In this document: piece by piece, positions 1-8,365 of the stretch
Layout: each line of letters starts with the position of its first letter
Position numbering within the stretch: the first letter of the stretch is position 1
Assembly: GCA_019359315.1 (NCBI GenBank)
Contig: JAHHHO010000007.1
Location: forward strand, 79,874-143,873
Direction of reading: 5' to 3'
DNA: 64,000 nucleotides
Source: Myxacorys californica WJT36-NPBG1
GTDB lineage: Bacteria; Cyanobacteriota; Cyanobacteriia; Leptolyngbyales; Leptolyngbyaceae
Program-made: the position numbers and the translations under genes
The notes under the pieces: model-generated
What the model was told of the DNA's origin: nothing
Database searches by the model: none
Seen by the model: the letters and a program-made list of their open reading frames with translations, nothing else

Positions 1-3000
1 ATAGCAAGTTCTTCAACACTTGCTGTAAGCGTTTTGAGTCGGTATAGAGCGTGCGAGGCAGAGAATCGTCTAGATGAATTTGAAAGTCGAGTTTGCGGTC
101 TTGTGCAACTTGGCTAAAGGTGCGATCAAGGTGATGCCGTAGGTCAGCAAAGGACGTTGGCTCAATCTCGATCGACATCGTTCCCGATTCGATTTTTGCT
201 AGATCGAGAATGTCGTTAATTAGCCCTAATAGATCATTACCTGATGTGTAAATGGTGTGGGCATACTCCACTTGCTTTAGCGTTAGATTGTTCTCGCTGT
301 TGTCAGACAAAAGCCGCGATAGAATCAGCAAGCTGTTGAGCGGCGTCCGCAATTCGTGGGACATGTTTGCCAAAAATTCGGACTTGTATTTAGAACTGAG
401 AGCAAGTTGTTCGGCTTTCTCCTCTAGCGATTGCCTTGCTTGCTCAATTTCTTGGTTCTTGCGTTCCACTTCGCGATTTTGTACGGCTAGTAGTTCTGCT
501 TTCTCCTGTAGTTCTTCATTGGTTTGCTGCAATTGCTCCTGCTGATTTTTGAGCAATTCTTCTGATGCTGTTAGAGATCGCGCTTGCTGCTCTAGCCGTT
601 GATTGGTTCCGGTGAGTTCTTTTTGCTGAGTTTGTAGTTCTTCTGCTAACGATTGCGATTGCTTCAGCAATTCTTCCGTTCGCATACTCGCGGCGATCGT
701 ATTGAGCACGATCGCAATACTTTCGGTCAGCTGGTCAAAGAAGGTCAGGTGAATTTCGCTAAAGCGGCGGAAGGAGGCAAGTTCGATCACCGCCGTCACT
801 TGTCCCTCAAATAAAACGGGTAGAACGACCGCATTGAGCGGCGCTGCTTCGCCTAGCCCTGAACTGATCTTGATGTAATCGTGCGGTACTTCTGTAATCA
901 GAATCCGCTCTTTTTCTAAGGCGCATTGTCCTACGAGTCCTTCGCCCAAGGCAAACCGGTTTGCGAGATTTTTGCGCTCCCGATAGGCGTAGGTGCTGAG
1001 TAATTTCAGGTAACCAGGATGGGCGTCGCCCGTTTCCATGAGGTAAAAGACTCCGTGTTGCGCGGAAACTAGAGGAGCAAGTTCCGACAGAATCAGTTTG
1101 GAAACGGTTTCGAGATCGCGCTGACCTTGCAACATGCGCGTAAACTTCGCCAGATTCGTTTTGAGCCAATCTTGCTCAGTGTTCTTTTGGGTGGTTTCGC
1201 GCAAGTTGGCAATCATCTGGTTGATGTTGTCTTTGAGAATCGCGACCTCACCCTGGGTTTCAACCGAGATCGAGCGGGTTAAGTCTCCCTTCGTCACCGC
1301 CGTTGCGACTTCTGCGATCGCTCTTACCTGAGTCGTGAGATTGGCCGCCAGTTCGTTTACGTTATCGGTTAAGTCCCGCCAGGTTCCTGATGCACCCGGA
1401 ACTTTCGCTTGACCTCCCAGCTTGCCTTCAATACCCACTTCGCGCGCTACAGTCGTCACCTGATCGGCAAACGTGGCCAGGGTGTCGATCATTTCGTTAA
1501 TCGTATCTGCCAACGTTTCGATCTCACCTTTTGCATCGAGCATGAGCTTGCGCTTCAAGTCGCCATTTGCAACGGCCGTTACAACTCTAGCAATGCCTCG
1601 CACTTGGGCAGTGAGGTTACTTGCCATCGAGTTCACGTTGTCGGTGAGGTCTTTCCAAGTTCCGGCAACGCCTGTGACTTGGGCTTGACCTCCTAATTTG
1701 CCTTCAGTTCCCACCTCGCGTGCGACCCGCGTTACTTCAGAGGCGAAGGAACTGAGTTGATCCACCATCGTATTGATGGTGTTTTTCAGATCCAAAATCT
1801 CGCCTTTGACATCCACCGTGATTTTTTTGGACAGGTTGCCGTTTGCGATCGCGGTTGCCACTTCAGCAATGTTCCTCACCTGGGCGGTAAGGTTACCTGC
1901 CATCAGGTTGACGTTATCGGTGAGGTCTTTCCAAGTTCCGCCTACCCCTCTGACATAGGCTTGTACACCGAGTTTTCCTTCGGTTCCCACCTCTCTCGCG
2001 ACCCGCGTTACCTCTGAGGCAAACGAGTTCAACTGATCCACCATCGTGTTGATCGTGTTTTTCAGTTCGAGAATCTCGCCTTTAACATCCACCGTGATTT
2101 TTTTGGACAGGTCACCGTTTGCTACAGCGGTCGTCACTTCGGCAATGTTTCTCACTTGGGCAGTCAAACTACCTGCCATGAAGTTGACGCTGTCGGTGAG
2201 GTCTTTCCAGGTTCCAGCCACTCCGCGCACTTCTGCTTGTACACCGAGTTTTCCTTCAGACCCTACCTCTCGCGCCACCCGCGTTACCTCTGAAGCGAAC
2301 GAGTTCAACTGATCCACCATCGTGTTGACTGTGTTTTTCAGTTCGAGAATCTCGCCTTTAACATCGACCGTGATTTTTTTGGACAGGTCACCGTTTGCTA
2401 CTGCCGTTGTCACAGCAGCAATGTTTCTCACCTGGGCGGTCAGACTACCTGCCATGAAGTTCACGCTGTCGGTGAGGTCTTTCCAGGTTCCGGCAACTCC
2501 GCGCACTTCGGCCTGTACACCCAGTTTTCCTTCAGACCCCACTTCCCGCGCCACCCGCGTTACCTCTGAGCCGAAGGAACTGAGCTGATCCACCATCGTA
2601 TTGATCGTGTTTTTCAGTTCAAGAATCTCGCCTTTAACATCGACCGTGATTTTCTTCGACAAATCACCGTTTGCCACAGCCGTTGTCACTTCGGCAATGT
2701 TTCTCACTTGGGCGGTGAGGTTACCTGCCATCGAGTTCACGCTGTCGGTGAGGTCTTTCCAGGTTCCGGCAACTCCGCGCACTTCTGCTTGTACGCCGAG
2801 TTTTCCTTCGTTTCCCACTTCCCGCGCCACCCGCGTTACTTCTGAGGCAAACGAGTTCAACTGGTCCACCATGATATTGATGGTGTTCTTCAGTTCGAGA
2901 ATCTCGCCTTTAACATCAACTGCAATTTTTTTAGAAAGATCGCCATTTGCTACAGCCGTCGTTACTTCAGCAATGTTTCTCACTTGATCCGTTAAGCTAC

Positions 3001-4144
3001 CTGCCATGAAGTTCACGCTGTCGGTGAGGTCTTTCCAGGTTCCCGCAACTCCGCGCACTTCTGCCTGACCACCCAGTTTTCCTTCTGCACCCACCTCGCG
3101 CGCCACCCGCGTTACTTCTGAGGCGAAGGAGTTCAACTGATCCACCATCGTGTTGACTGTGTTTTTCAGTTCGAGAATCTCGCCTTTAACATTAACGGTG
3201 ATCTTTTTGGACAGGTCACCGTTTGCTACAGCGGTTGTCACTTCGGCAATGTTTCTCACCTGAGCGGTGAGGTTACCTGCCATCGAGTTCACGCTGTCGG
3301 TAAGGTCTTTCCAAGTTCCAGCAACGCCTTGTACATCCGCTTGTACACCGAGCTTCCCTTCGTTTCCCACCTCGCGCGCCACCCGCGTTACTTCTGAAGC
3401 GAAGGAGTTCAACTGATCCACCATCGTATTGATCGTGTTTTTCAGTTCGAGAATCTCGCCTTTAACATCGACCGTGATTTTTTTAGAAAGATCACCGTTT
3501 GCTACAGCGGTTGTCACTTCGGCAATGTTTCTCACCTGAGCGGTGAGGTTACCTGCCATTGAGTTCACGCTGTCGGTGAGGTCTTTCCAGGTTCCAGCAA
3601 CGCCTTGTACATCCGCTTGTACACCGAGTTTTCCTTCGGTTCCCACTTCCCGCGCGACCCGCGTTACCTCTGAAGCGAAAGAGTTCAACTGCTCTACCAT
3701 CGTGTTCACGATTTGAGCCGTTTGTAGAAACTCACCCTGCAATGGTTTGCCTTCGATTTCAGTAGCGATCGTATGAGACAAGTCACCATTGGCAACCGCT
3801 CGAATCACCCGAGTCGTCTCTGCCATCGGTTGCACGAGGTCTGTAATTAGCGTATTGACCGATTCAACACTCGCCTTCCAAGCGCCTTTCGCACCTCCAA
3901 CTGACCCCCGTTCGTAAATTTTGCCTTCTTTACCAACGACGGTGCTAATTCGCTCTAGCTCCGTTGCCATCTGTTGGTTCATCTCGATGATTTCGTTGAG
4001 GGTATCGGCAACTTTGCCTGCGACGCCAATTTGATCGGTGGGCATTCGCACAGAAAAGTTACCTTTTTTCACCTCGACGAGGGTCCTGAGAATTTGCTTG
4101 AGATCCAAGCTATCGGTATCGCTGGTAGCAGGTGCAGTTGGCAT
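1..4144 (-). CDS. poly-HAMP / GAF sensor histidine kinase, 3' end cut by window edge
   Basis: At least 1381 residues are visible and the frame stays open to the left edge. The ATG is at 4144. There is no signal peptide or membrane segment at the N-terminus, so the kinase is probably soluble. A HAMP-like opening (residues about 10-90) and one divergent unit are followed by nine regular 92-residue units, each with [25 protein letters not shown] and [12 protein letters not shown] blocks. They are encoded by 276-bp tandem repeats between about 1290 and 3710. Next come a GAF domain (about residues 1005-1150), a long Gln/Glu-rich coiled coil (1150-1250) and a HisKA domain with the phospho-acceptor motif SHELRTPLN near residue 1260. 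The ATPase domain and any receiver domains lie outside the window. Poly-HAMP kinases of this layout occur in cyanobacteria, and fungal Nik1-type kinases share the repeat principle. The signal sensed is unknown. Confidence 0.9.
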   Translation of the reverse strand, partial: MPTAPATSDTDSLDLKQILRTLVEVKKGNFSVRMPTDQIGVAGKVADTLNEIIEMNQQMATELERISTVVGKEGKIYERGSVGGAKGAWKASVESVNTLITDLVQPMAETTRVIRAVANGDLSHTIATEIEGKPLQGEFLQTAQIVNTMVEQLNSFASEVTRVAREVGTEGKLGVQADVQGVAGTWKDLTDSVNSMAGNLTAQVRNIAEVTTAVANGDLSKKITVDVKGEILELKNTINTMVDQLNSFASEVTRVAREVGNEGKLGVQADVQGVAGTWKDLTDSVNSMAGNLTAQVRNIAEVTTAVANGDLSKKITVNVKGEILELKNTVNTMVDQLNSFASEVTRVAREVGAEGKLGGQAEVRGVAGTWKDLTDSVNFMAGSLTDQVRNIAEVTTAVANGDLSKKIAVDVKGEILELKNTINIMVDQLNSFASEVTRVAREVGNEGKLGVQAEVRGVAGTWKDLTDSVNSMAGNLTAQVRNIAEVTTAVANGDLSKKITVDVKGEILELKNTINTMVDQLSSFGSEVTRVAREVGSEGKLGVQAEVRGVAGTWKDLTDSVNFMAGSLTAQVRNIAAVTTAVANGDLSKKITVDVKGEILELKNTVNTMVDQLNSFASEVTRVAREVGSEGKLGVQAEVRGVAGTWKDLTDSVNFMAGSLTAQVRNIAEVTTAVANGDLSKKITVDVKGEILELKNTINTMVDQLNSFASEVTRVAREVGTEGKLGVQAYVRGVGGTWKDLTDNVNLMAGNLTAQVRNIAEVATAIANGNLSKKITVDVKGEILDLKNTINTMVDQLSSFASEVTRVAREVGTEGKLGGQAQVTGVAGTWKDLTDNVNSMASNLTAQVRGIARVVTAVANGDLKRKLMLDAKGEIETLADTINEMIDTLATFADQVTTVAREVGIEGKLGGQAKVPGASGTWRDLTDNVNELAANLTTQVRAIAEVATAVTKGDLTRSISVETQGEVAILKDNINQMIANLRETTQKNTEQDWLKTNLAKFTRMLQGQRDLETVSKLILSELAPLVSAQHGVFYLMETGDAHPGYLKLLSTYAYRERKNLANRFALGEGLVGQCALEKERILITEVPHDYIKISSGLGEAAPLNAVVLPVLFEGQVTAVIELASFRRFSEIHLTFFDQLTESIAIVLNTIAASMRTEELLKQSQSLAEELQTQQKELTGTNQRLEQQARSLTASEELLKNQQEQLQQTNEELQEKAELLAVQNREVERKNQEIEQARQSLEEKAEQLALSSKYKSEFLANMSHELRTPLNSLLILSRLLSDNSENNLTLKQVEYAHTIYTSGNDLLGLINDILDLAKIESGTMSIEIEPTSFADLRHHLDRTFSQVAQDRKLDFQIHLDDSLPRTLYTDSKRLQQVLKNLL

Positions 4145-4433
4145 AATGTATTTCTGACGGAAGAGCGAGCGTGAGATACATCTCGGGATACATCTATAGT
4201 GTAATGAATTACCTAGAGATTGAAGCCTGCAAGATTGTCTAGAATTTGGTCATTGCTACAATTTTATCTTCAGAACTAACTGCTACCACTAAATCTCCTG
4301 CCCTTAGATAGATTTTGAATTACGTCACTTCAGTAGATTGAAGGTTCTTCTTAGCAGAGCTAGAATGCTCTAAATGCTTTTTTGATCAGTTTCTCGAATA
4401 GCTTGACCTAATTAACCTCTACAGGACGTTCTC

Positions 4434-4754
4434 TTGCAAGATCAATCACCTAATAACAGCGGCAGTGAGCCAGCGATCGATCTCAGTCAGTTGGTGAAGG
4501 CTGTGGTAAAAGTCGTGCTGAAGGCAAAGCAGACACAGAATCCTGACGAGGCTCTAGTTATTCGAGATGAGTTACATCGTCTTCCAGATCAGGTAATGAC
4601 CGAGGTTCTGAATCAGGTCATGCTAGAACTGGTGCAGATTGATCCAACCTTGTGTCGCTGGTTTATTGTGGATGTCTTTCTGCGAGATGCCGATCCAGAA
4701 GGCAGGGCAGATGTAGCAGAGCGAATCAATGTGATGATGGCAGAGTTGCAATGA
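4434..4754 (+). CDS. small conserved-looking hypothetical protein
   Basis: The 106-residue product is acidic and probably helical, with no signal peptide, membrane segment or recognisable motif. The frame begins at TTG (4434). No in-frame ATG lies near the N-terminus, because the next Met is in VMTEVL around residue 54, so the TTG start is needed for a full-length product. I see no strong Shine-Dalgarno sequence. The gene is transcribed away from the histidine kinase at 1-4144, and the 289 bp between them must hold both promoters. A tandem repeat array begins 43 bp after the stop. I do not recognise the family. Confidence 0.6.
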   Translation: MQDQSPNNSGSEPAIDLSQLVKAVVKVVLKAKQTQNPDEALVIRDELHRLPDQVMTEVLNQVMLELVQIDPTLCRWFIVDVFLRDADPEGRADVAERINVMMAELQ

Positions 4755-4797
4755 TTGCCTTTTACCTGTCTCGTTGAATCTCAAAGCGTTGTCGATG

Positions 4798-5049
4798 ATA
4801 GTTTGAGCATCGCGCGTGAATGTTTGAGCATCGGGCATGAATGTTTAAACTAGGTAAACGAATGTCTGAGCATCACGCGTGAATGTTGGAGGTTCAGCGC
4901 TGAATGTTTGAGCATCGTGCGTGAATGTTTAAGCTAGATGAACGAATGTCTAAGCATCACTCGTGAAGGTCTGAGCATCACGAGTGAATGTTGAAGGTTC
5001 AGCGTTGAATGTCTAACCATCACTCGTGAATGTTTGAGGTGAACTAACT
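4798..5049. repeat. tandem array of twelve 21-bp units
   Basis: Twelve consecutive units of exactly 21 bp begin AATGTTTGAGCATC or a close variant. Three variants alternate: a 'GAGCATC(A/G)CGCGTG' type, a 'GGAGGTTCAGCGCTG' type and an 'AAACTAGGTAAACG' type. The last unit (5029-5049) is degenerate. The period equals seven codons, but stop codons (TAG, TAA or TGA) interrupt each forward frame and the minus-strand frame I read through, so the array is not a coding repeat. No unique spacers are present, which excludes CRISPR. Confidence 0.9.
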
Positions 5050-5180
5050 CAGGCTTAGCCTTCACTGATAAAGAGTTGATCCTCTACTACCAAATCCGCC
5101 GCTATGAAATTTGCTGCCAATGCGTGAGTCTTGATCAAACCTTGTGACTCTGCCAAAACTTCAACATCGCTAAAACAACA

Positions 5181-5206
5181 TAGGGGCGTCTGTCAGAACG
5201 CCCCTA
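5181..5206 (-). terminator. hairpin downstream of the phasin-like gene
   Basis: A perfect 9-bp GC-rich stem (5181-5189 with 5198-5206) encloses an 8-nt loop 28 bp past the stop codon of the minus-strand gene at 5235-5597. No continuous T-run follows on the minus strand, only a T-rich stretch, so it could be a weak terminator or a 3'-end stabilising hairpin. Confidence 0.45.
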
Positions 5207-5234
5207 CTAGCTACTAAACCCTAAATTGCCCGAA

Positions 5235-5597
5235 TCAGTCGCGTCTGAGCCGTCGCAATTCCTCTTGCAGATCCGTAACCTGCTGACGCATCTCATCCAC
5301 GCTCGTTGAAGCTGGGGTTGGTTCGTCGTCATCTAGAATTTCAATCTTACGAGGCTCTGCCGGACGGGATGGATCAGACGTTACCGTCGGCTGCTGCTGT
5401 TGCGCCTTCTGAACCATGTCATCCACAAACCGACGAGCTTCTTCTGCATTCATCTCGCCACGCTCAACCATTTCATCGGCTAATTTCTGAACCTGCGATC
5501 GCAGTTCAGTCAACTTCTCTCCTGCCTTCTCGCCCGCATAAGAGGCAACGCCAATTCCTAAATAAACCGCTTTTTGAACCAGATCTCCCAAACCCAT
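5235..5597 (-). CDS. phasin-like / coiled-coil small protein
   Basis: The product has 120 residues from the ATG at 5597; three residues further upstream the frame offers only TTG. The N-terminal 20 residues are mildly hydrophobic and glycine-rich (LGIGVASYAGEKAG). A charged amphipathic helix (KLTELRSQVQKLADEMVERGEM) follows, then a Pro/Gln-rich linker, and a C-terminal coiled coil ends in RRLRRD. This layout matches short cyanobacterial proteins annotated as phasin family, thought to coat polyhydroxyalkanoate granules or act as scaffolds. No PHA synthase gene is in the window, so the granule role is only inferred from family resemblance. Confidence 0.65.
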   Translation of the reverse strand: MGLGDLVQKAVYLGIGVASYAGEKAGEKLTELRSQVQKLADEMVERGEMNAEEARRFVDDMVQKAQQQQPTVTSDPSRPAEPRKIEILDDDEPTPASTSVDEMRQQVTDLQEELRRLRRD

Positions 5598-5721
5598 AGT
5601 TTTCAAGCTCCATGTTGAATAATTCCAAGATACGCAGAATTGATCGGGTTGCCCAGTAGAGAACGGTTGATTTGCTGTAGAGAAAACCGTCTACACCTTG
5701 GAAACAAAAGTGGTTTAAAAC

Positions 5722-5826
5722 AAGGTGACCCGGAGACTACGCCTATCGTGAGCATCCCGTATTGCTGCTACCTTCCGGTCCTGACAAAGTTTGGGCGTCG
5801 CGATCGCATAGATCCGAGTCACTTAC
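5722..5826 (-). ncRNA. ffs: signal recognition particle RNA (bacterial 4.5S type)
   Basis: On the minus strand the sequence contains GTCAGGACCGGAAGGTAGCA, the universal apical helix and GGAA tetraloop region of bacterial SRP RNA, which binds the Ffh M domain. The ends pair: GTGACTCGGA near 5823 is complementary to TCCGGGTCAC near 5726, allowing one G-U pair. This gives the long terminal helix of a roughly 100-nt Alu-less SRP RNA. A T-rich stretch follows on the minus strand. Ends are estimated from the pairing to within about 5 nt. The RNA works with Ffh and FtsY in co-translational membrane targeting, important for thylakoid and plasma-membrane proteins. Confidence 0.9.
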
Positions 5827-5856
5827 TAAGATAACACTTTCCTGCTCAGTTCAAGC

Positions 5857-6123
5857 TCATTCAACTACAATCTTCCATTCATAAAGTTGATAATGCACGC
5901 ACCCATTCCGCACGAGCGGATCTTGAGCGACGATATTTTTCGCTTCTTCCATCGACGACGCCTTAAATAGCAACATCCCGCCACCGAAACAACTCCAATA
6001 TCCCGTTCGGGCTTCATGACCTTTTGTGATCAACTCTTTGACAAACGCTTTATGAGCAGGAACATACCGATCGAAGGTCGGCCTATCAACGACTCCTTCT
6101 TCGATTTTGACAAACCAAGGCAT
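5857..6123 (-). CDS. YciI family protein
   Basis: The 88-residue product has the typical YCII layout: an N-terminal strand (MPWFVKIEEG), a RPTFDRYVPAHKAFVKEL helix, then a glycine-rich strand pair (YWSCFGGGMLLF) and the AKNIVAQDPLVRNG motif near the C-terminus. The family has a ferredoxin-like alpha+beta barrel. The His in YVPAHKAF and the Asp in the AQDPLV segment are the residues usually proposed for an active site, but no general reaction is established. The gene lies 31 bp from the SRP RNA gene on the same strand and could share its transcript upstream. Confidence 0.85.
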   Translation of the reverse strand: MPWFVKIEEGVVDRPTFDRYVPAHKAFVKELITKGHEARTGYWSCFGGGMLLFKASSMEEAKNIVAQDPLVRNGCVHYQLYEWKIVVE

Positions 6124-6250
6124 TACTGCATTCTTCCTTCATTATCAATCAGGATCTATTCTGTAGCTTAAACGCTAGAGATACGCCATTAGAATAAGGC
6201 TTTGACCCATCTAAGATTCAAAAATCAATTTTTTGTTACTACGGCATTAC

Positions 6251-6811
6251 ATGAGTAAAGAAACGCTGTTTTTCGTTGCGCTTCTGCCGCCGCAATCGAT
6301 TCAAGAATATGCCACAGAGATTAAGCACTACATCGCCGAACGATACAACAGCCGTCATGCGCTTAAATCTCCTCCGCATATTACGTTGCAACCACCGTTT
6401 AAGTGGGTGCCAGAACGACTAGATGAATTGCACCACTCGCTTTCATCATTTGCTCAGTCTCAATCTCCGATTTCCATCACGCTAGACGGATTTTCAGCCT
6501 TTCCACCACGAGTCATTTACATCCATGTCGATCGCACCCAACCTCTCCTAACCTTGCATCAAGCTTTCATTGAACATTTGGAAGTGACAATAGGGTTAGT
6601 TGATCCAAAAGAAAAGTCGCGCTCGTATGCACCTCACATGACGGTGGCTTTCCGAGACTTAACCAAGCAAAATTTCAAACTGGCATGGAACGACTTTAAA
6701 GAAAAGTCGCTGCATTTTGAGTTCACCGCATCTCACCTAGCTCTCCTCATTCATACAGGTCAAAGGTGGGAGGTTCACAAAGAATTTCCGTTTAGCATGG
6801 TGAATAGATGA
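6251..6811 (+). CDS. 2H phosphoesterase / 2'-5' RNA ligase family protein
   Basis: The product has 186 residues from the ATG at 6251, chosen over a TTG six codons upstream because the family begins with a short strand (ETLFFVALLPP). Two H-x-T/S-x motifs define the 2H superfamily: HITLQPP near residue 48 and HMTVAF near residue 134. They are spaced as expected for the two-fold active site. The family includes tRNA ligases/cyclic phosphodiesterases acting on 2'-3' or 2'-5' phosphodiesters. The real substrate here is unknown. Its stop codon is 16 bp before the ATG of the next gene, so the two are probably cotranscribed. Confidence 0.88.
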   Translation: MSKETLFFVALLPPQSIQEYATEIKHYIAERYNSRHALKSPPHITLQPPFKWVPERLDELHHSLSSFAQSQSPISITLDGFSAFPPRVIYIHVDRTQPLLTLHQAFIEHLEVTIGLVDPKEKSRSYAPHMTVAFRDLTKQNFKLAWNDFKEKSLHFEFTASHLALLIHTGQRWEVHKEFPFSMVNR

Positions 6812-6827
6812 AGTGATGAGGCAAAGT

Positions 6828-7745
6828 ATGCAACAGTTTGCGATGGACGCAACGCGCCACCCCGACGGAACCGCAACACAGTTTTACACCTGGAATGGAT
6901 ATCGCTGTGCCTACGATGTGCTGAACGAAGGACAAGGCGTTCCATTAGTGTTAATCCATCCAATCGGGGTTGGGCTGTCTCGCGGCTTTTGGCAACGCTT
7001 TAACCAAGCTTGGATTGAGTCAGGACACCGCAACCCAATTTACAATCCCGATTTACTGGGGTGTGGCGAAAGCGATATGCCGCGTGTCGCGTATCATCCG
7101 ATCGATTGGGCAAAACAACTACAATTCTTTCTGCAAACGGTTGTAAAAACGCCGTGTGTCGTAGTGGCGCAAGGTGCATTGTTTCCCGTTGCCGTTGATC
7201 TAGTAACGCTGCAACCCGATTTAGTGAAAGGTTTGATCTTAAGCGGTCCGCCCGCGTGGACGTTGGTTGCGCGAAATACTTCTGATCTGCAACATCGCAT
7301 CGCCTGGAACTTGTTCGATTCACCGTTGGGCAGTGCATTTTATCGGTATGCACGGCGATCGCAGTTTCTGAAACAATTCTCAGTTAGTCAACTCTTTGCT
7401 CGCGAAACTCAAGTCGATTCTAATTGGCTCAACATATTGCAGGCTGGAGCGAGCAATCTCGATAGCCGTCATGCGGTTTTCTCGTTTCTCTCTAGCTTTT
7501 GGCGGCAAGATTACACTGCTCGAGTTGCGCAAGCTCACCAGCCCACCCTGATTGTGTTAGGCAACCAAGCAACTAGCATTAGTCAAGAAGGCAAGCCTGA
7601 AAGCTTGGATCAGCGACTAGAAGAATACTTAGAAGCATTTCCAAATGCTCAAGGCGTAAAAATTGAGGGACGAAATGTGTTGCCTTACGAATCAACTGGG
7701 GCATTTGTAACTGCAATTGCGCCGTTCATTCAAGCCTTGCAATAA
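6828..7745 (+). CDS. alpha/beta-hydrolase-fold protein lacking the catalytic Ser and His
   Basis: The product has 305 residues. ATG 6828 is preferred because GAGG lies a few bases upstream; ATG 6816 is also possible. The N-terminal half follows the alpha/beta-hydrolase pattern: VPLVLIHPIG (oxyanion loop), PDLLGCGESD, and a strand-elbow-helix. At the nucleophile elbow, where active enzymes have G-x-S-x-G, the sequence reads VAQGAL, without serine. Near the C-terminus the usual catalytic His position reads GRNVLPYES. The fold is clear, but activity by the standard triad is unlikely. It may bind a ligand or act as a scaffold. It probably forms an operon with the 2H phosphoesterase. Confidence 0.8.
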   Translation: MQQFAMDATRHPDGTATQFYTWNGYRCAYDVLNEGQGVPLVLIHPIGVGLSRGFWQRFNQAWIESGHRNPIYNPDLLGCGESDMPRVAYHPIDWAKQLQFFLQTVVKTPCVVVAQGALFPVAVDLVTLQPDLVKGLILSGPPAWTLVARNTSDLQHRIAWNLFDSPLGSAFYRYARRSQFLKQFSVSQLFARETQVDSNWLNILQAGASNLDSRHAVFSFLSSFWRQDYTARVAQAHQPTLIVLGNQATSISQEGKPESLDQRLEEYLEAFPNAQGVKIEGRNVLPYESTGAFVTAIAPFIQALQ

Positions 7746-8324
7746 TTACTGAAAGACCTGTTCAGGCGCGATCGCTAAATTGGAGAACAGTGGTGAAATG
7801 ATCGGGCTGCTTCCTTGAAACTGACCGACTTCAACATAAACGTCGCCCTCTAACATCAAGACCAGAACGGTTTTCTGCTCAGGATCAATAATCCAATATT
7901 CAGGAATCCCGACTCGGCAATATTGGTCGCGCTTACGCTTATAATCGCGTTCTCGGTTGCGTTGCCCTGGACTCACAACTTCTACAACTAGCTGTGGTGG
8001 CGGCATGTCAAGTTTGATCGTGAGTCGTTTTTGCGTCAGCGCTAAATGCTCTTCTCGAAGAACAACCAAATCAGGATAGCGATTTTGAGCATCACCCTTT
8101 TTTAATACGGGAACTTGAATCTCACAATTATGAAGTCGAACCAATCGACGGTTTATGAGTTGAATTAAAACATCGCGCAGGTTTAAAGCAATCCAATCGT
8201 TTGGTTCAGATTCTGGCGGCAATTCAACTAGCTCCCCGTCAATCAGTTCATAGCGACTGTTGTCTGCATCATCGTAAGTTAAATATTCCTCAAACGTTGA
8301 AAATCGAGGTTTGGCTTGAGTCAT
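7746..8324 (-). CDS. Uma2 family (DUF820) PD-(D/E)XK nuclease-like protein
   Basis: The 192-residue product has the family's landmarks: FSTFEEYLTYDD and RYELIDGELVELPP at the N-terminus, then YPDLVVLRE and QLVVEVVSPG, which contain the Asp and Glu of the nuclease-like core, and YWIIDPEQKTV in the C-terminal strand. Uma2 proteins are strongly expanded in cyanobacteria and have a restriction-endonuclease-like fold, but no substrate is proven. The gene converges with the alpha/beta-hydrolase-like gene, with no bases between the stops. A second Uma2 gene is at 60724-61464. Confidence 0.9.
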   Translation of the reverse strand: MTQAKPRFSTFEEYLTYDDADNSRYELIDGELVELPPESEPNDWIALNLRDVLIQLINRRLVRLHNCEIQVPVLKKGDAQNRYPDLVVLREEHLALTQKRLTIKLDMPPPQLVVEVVSPGQRNRERDYKRKRDQYCRVGIPEYWIIDPEQKTVLVLMLEGDVYVEVGQFQGSSPIISPLFSNLAIAPEQVFQ

Positions 8325-8365
8325 AACTCATCTCCAAGTTCTAAGAATCAGCTTTGACAAGTTTC

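Noticed and set aside
252..4174. A series of plus-strand open frames of about 88 codons repeating the same Ser/Thr/Phe-rich sequence
   Set aside because: They are the antisense of the 276-bp HAMP repeats of the minus-strand kinase; their similarity to each other is inherited from those repeats.
4623..4838. Minus-strand open frame over the 4434-4754 gene and first repeats
   Set aside because: Its start lies in the tandem repeats and it is antisense to a better-supported gene; no ribosome binding site.
4798..5049. Possible CRISPR array
   Set aside because: The 21-bp units are contiguous with no unique spacers, and no cas gene is present.
5640..5834. 64-codon plus-strand open frame
   Set aside because: It overlaps the SRP RNA gene on the opposite strand, whose conserved loop and pairing explain the sequence.
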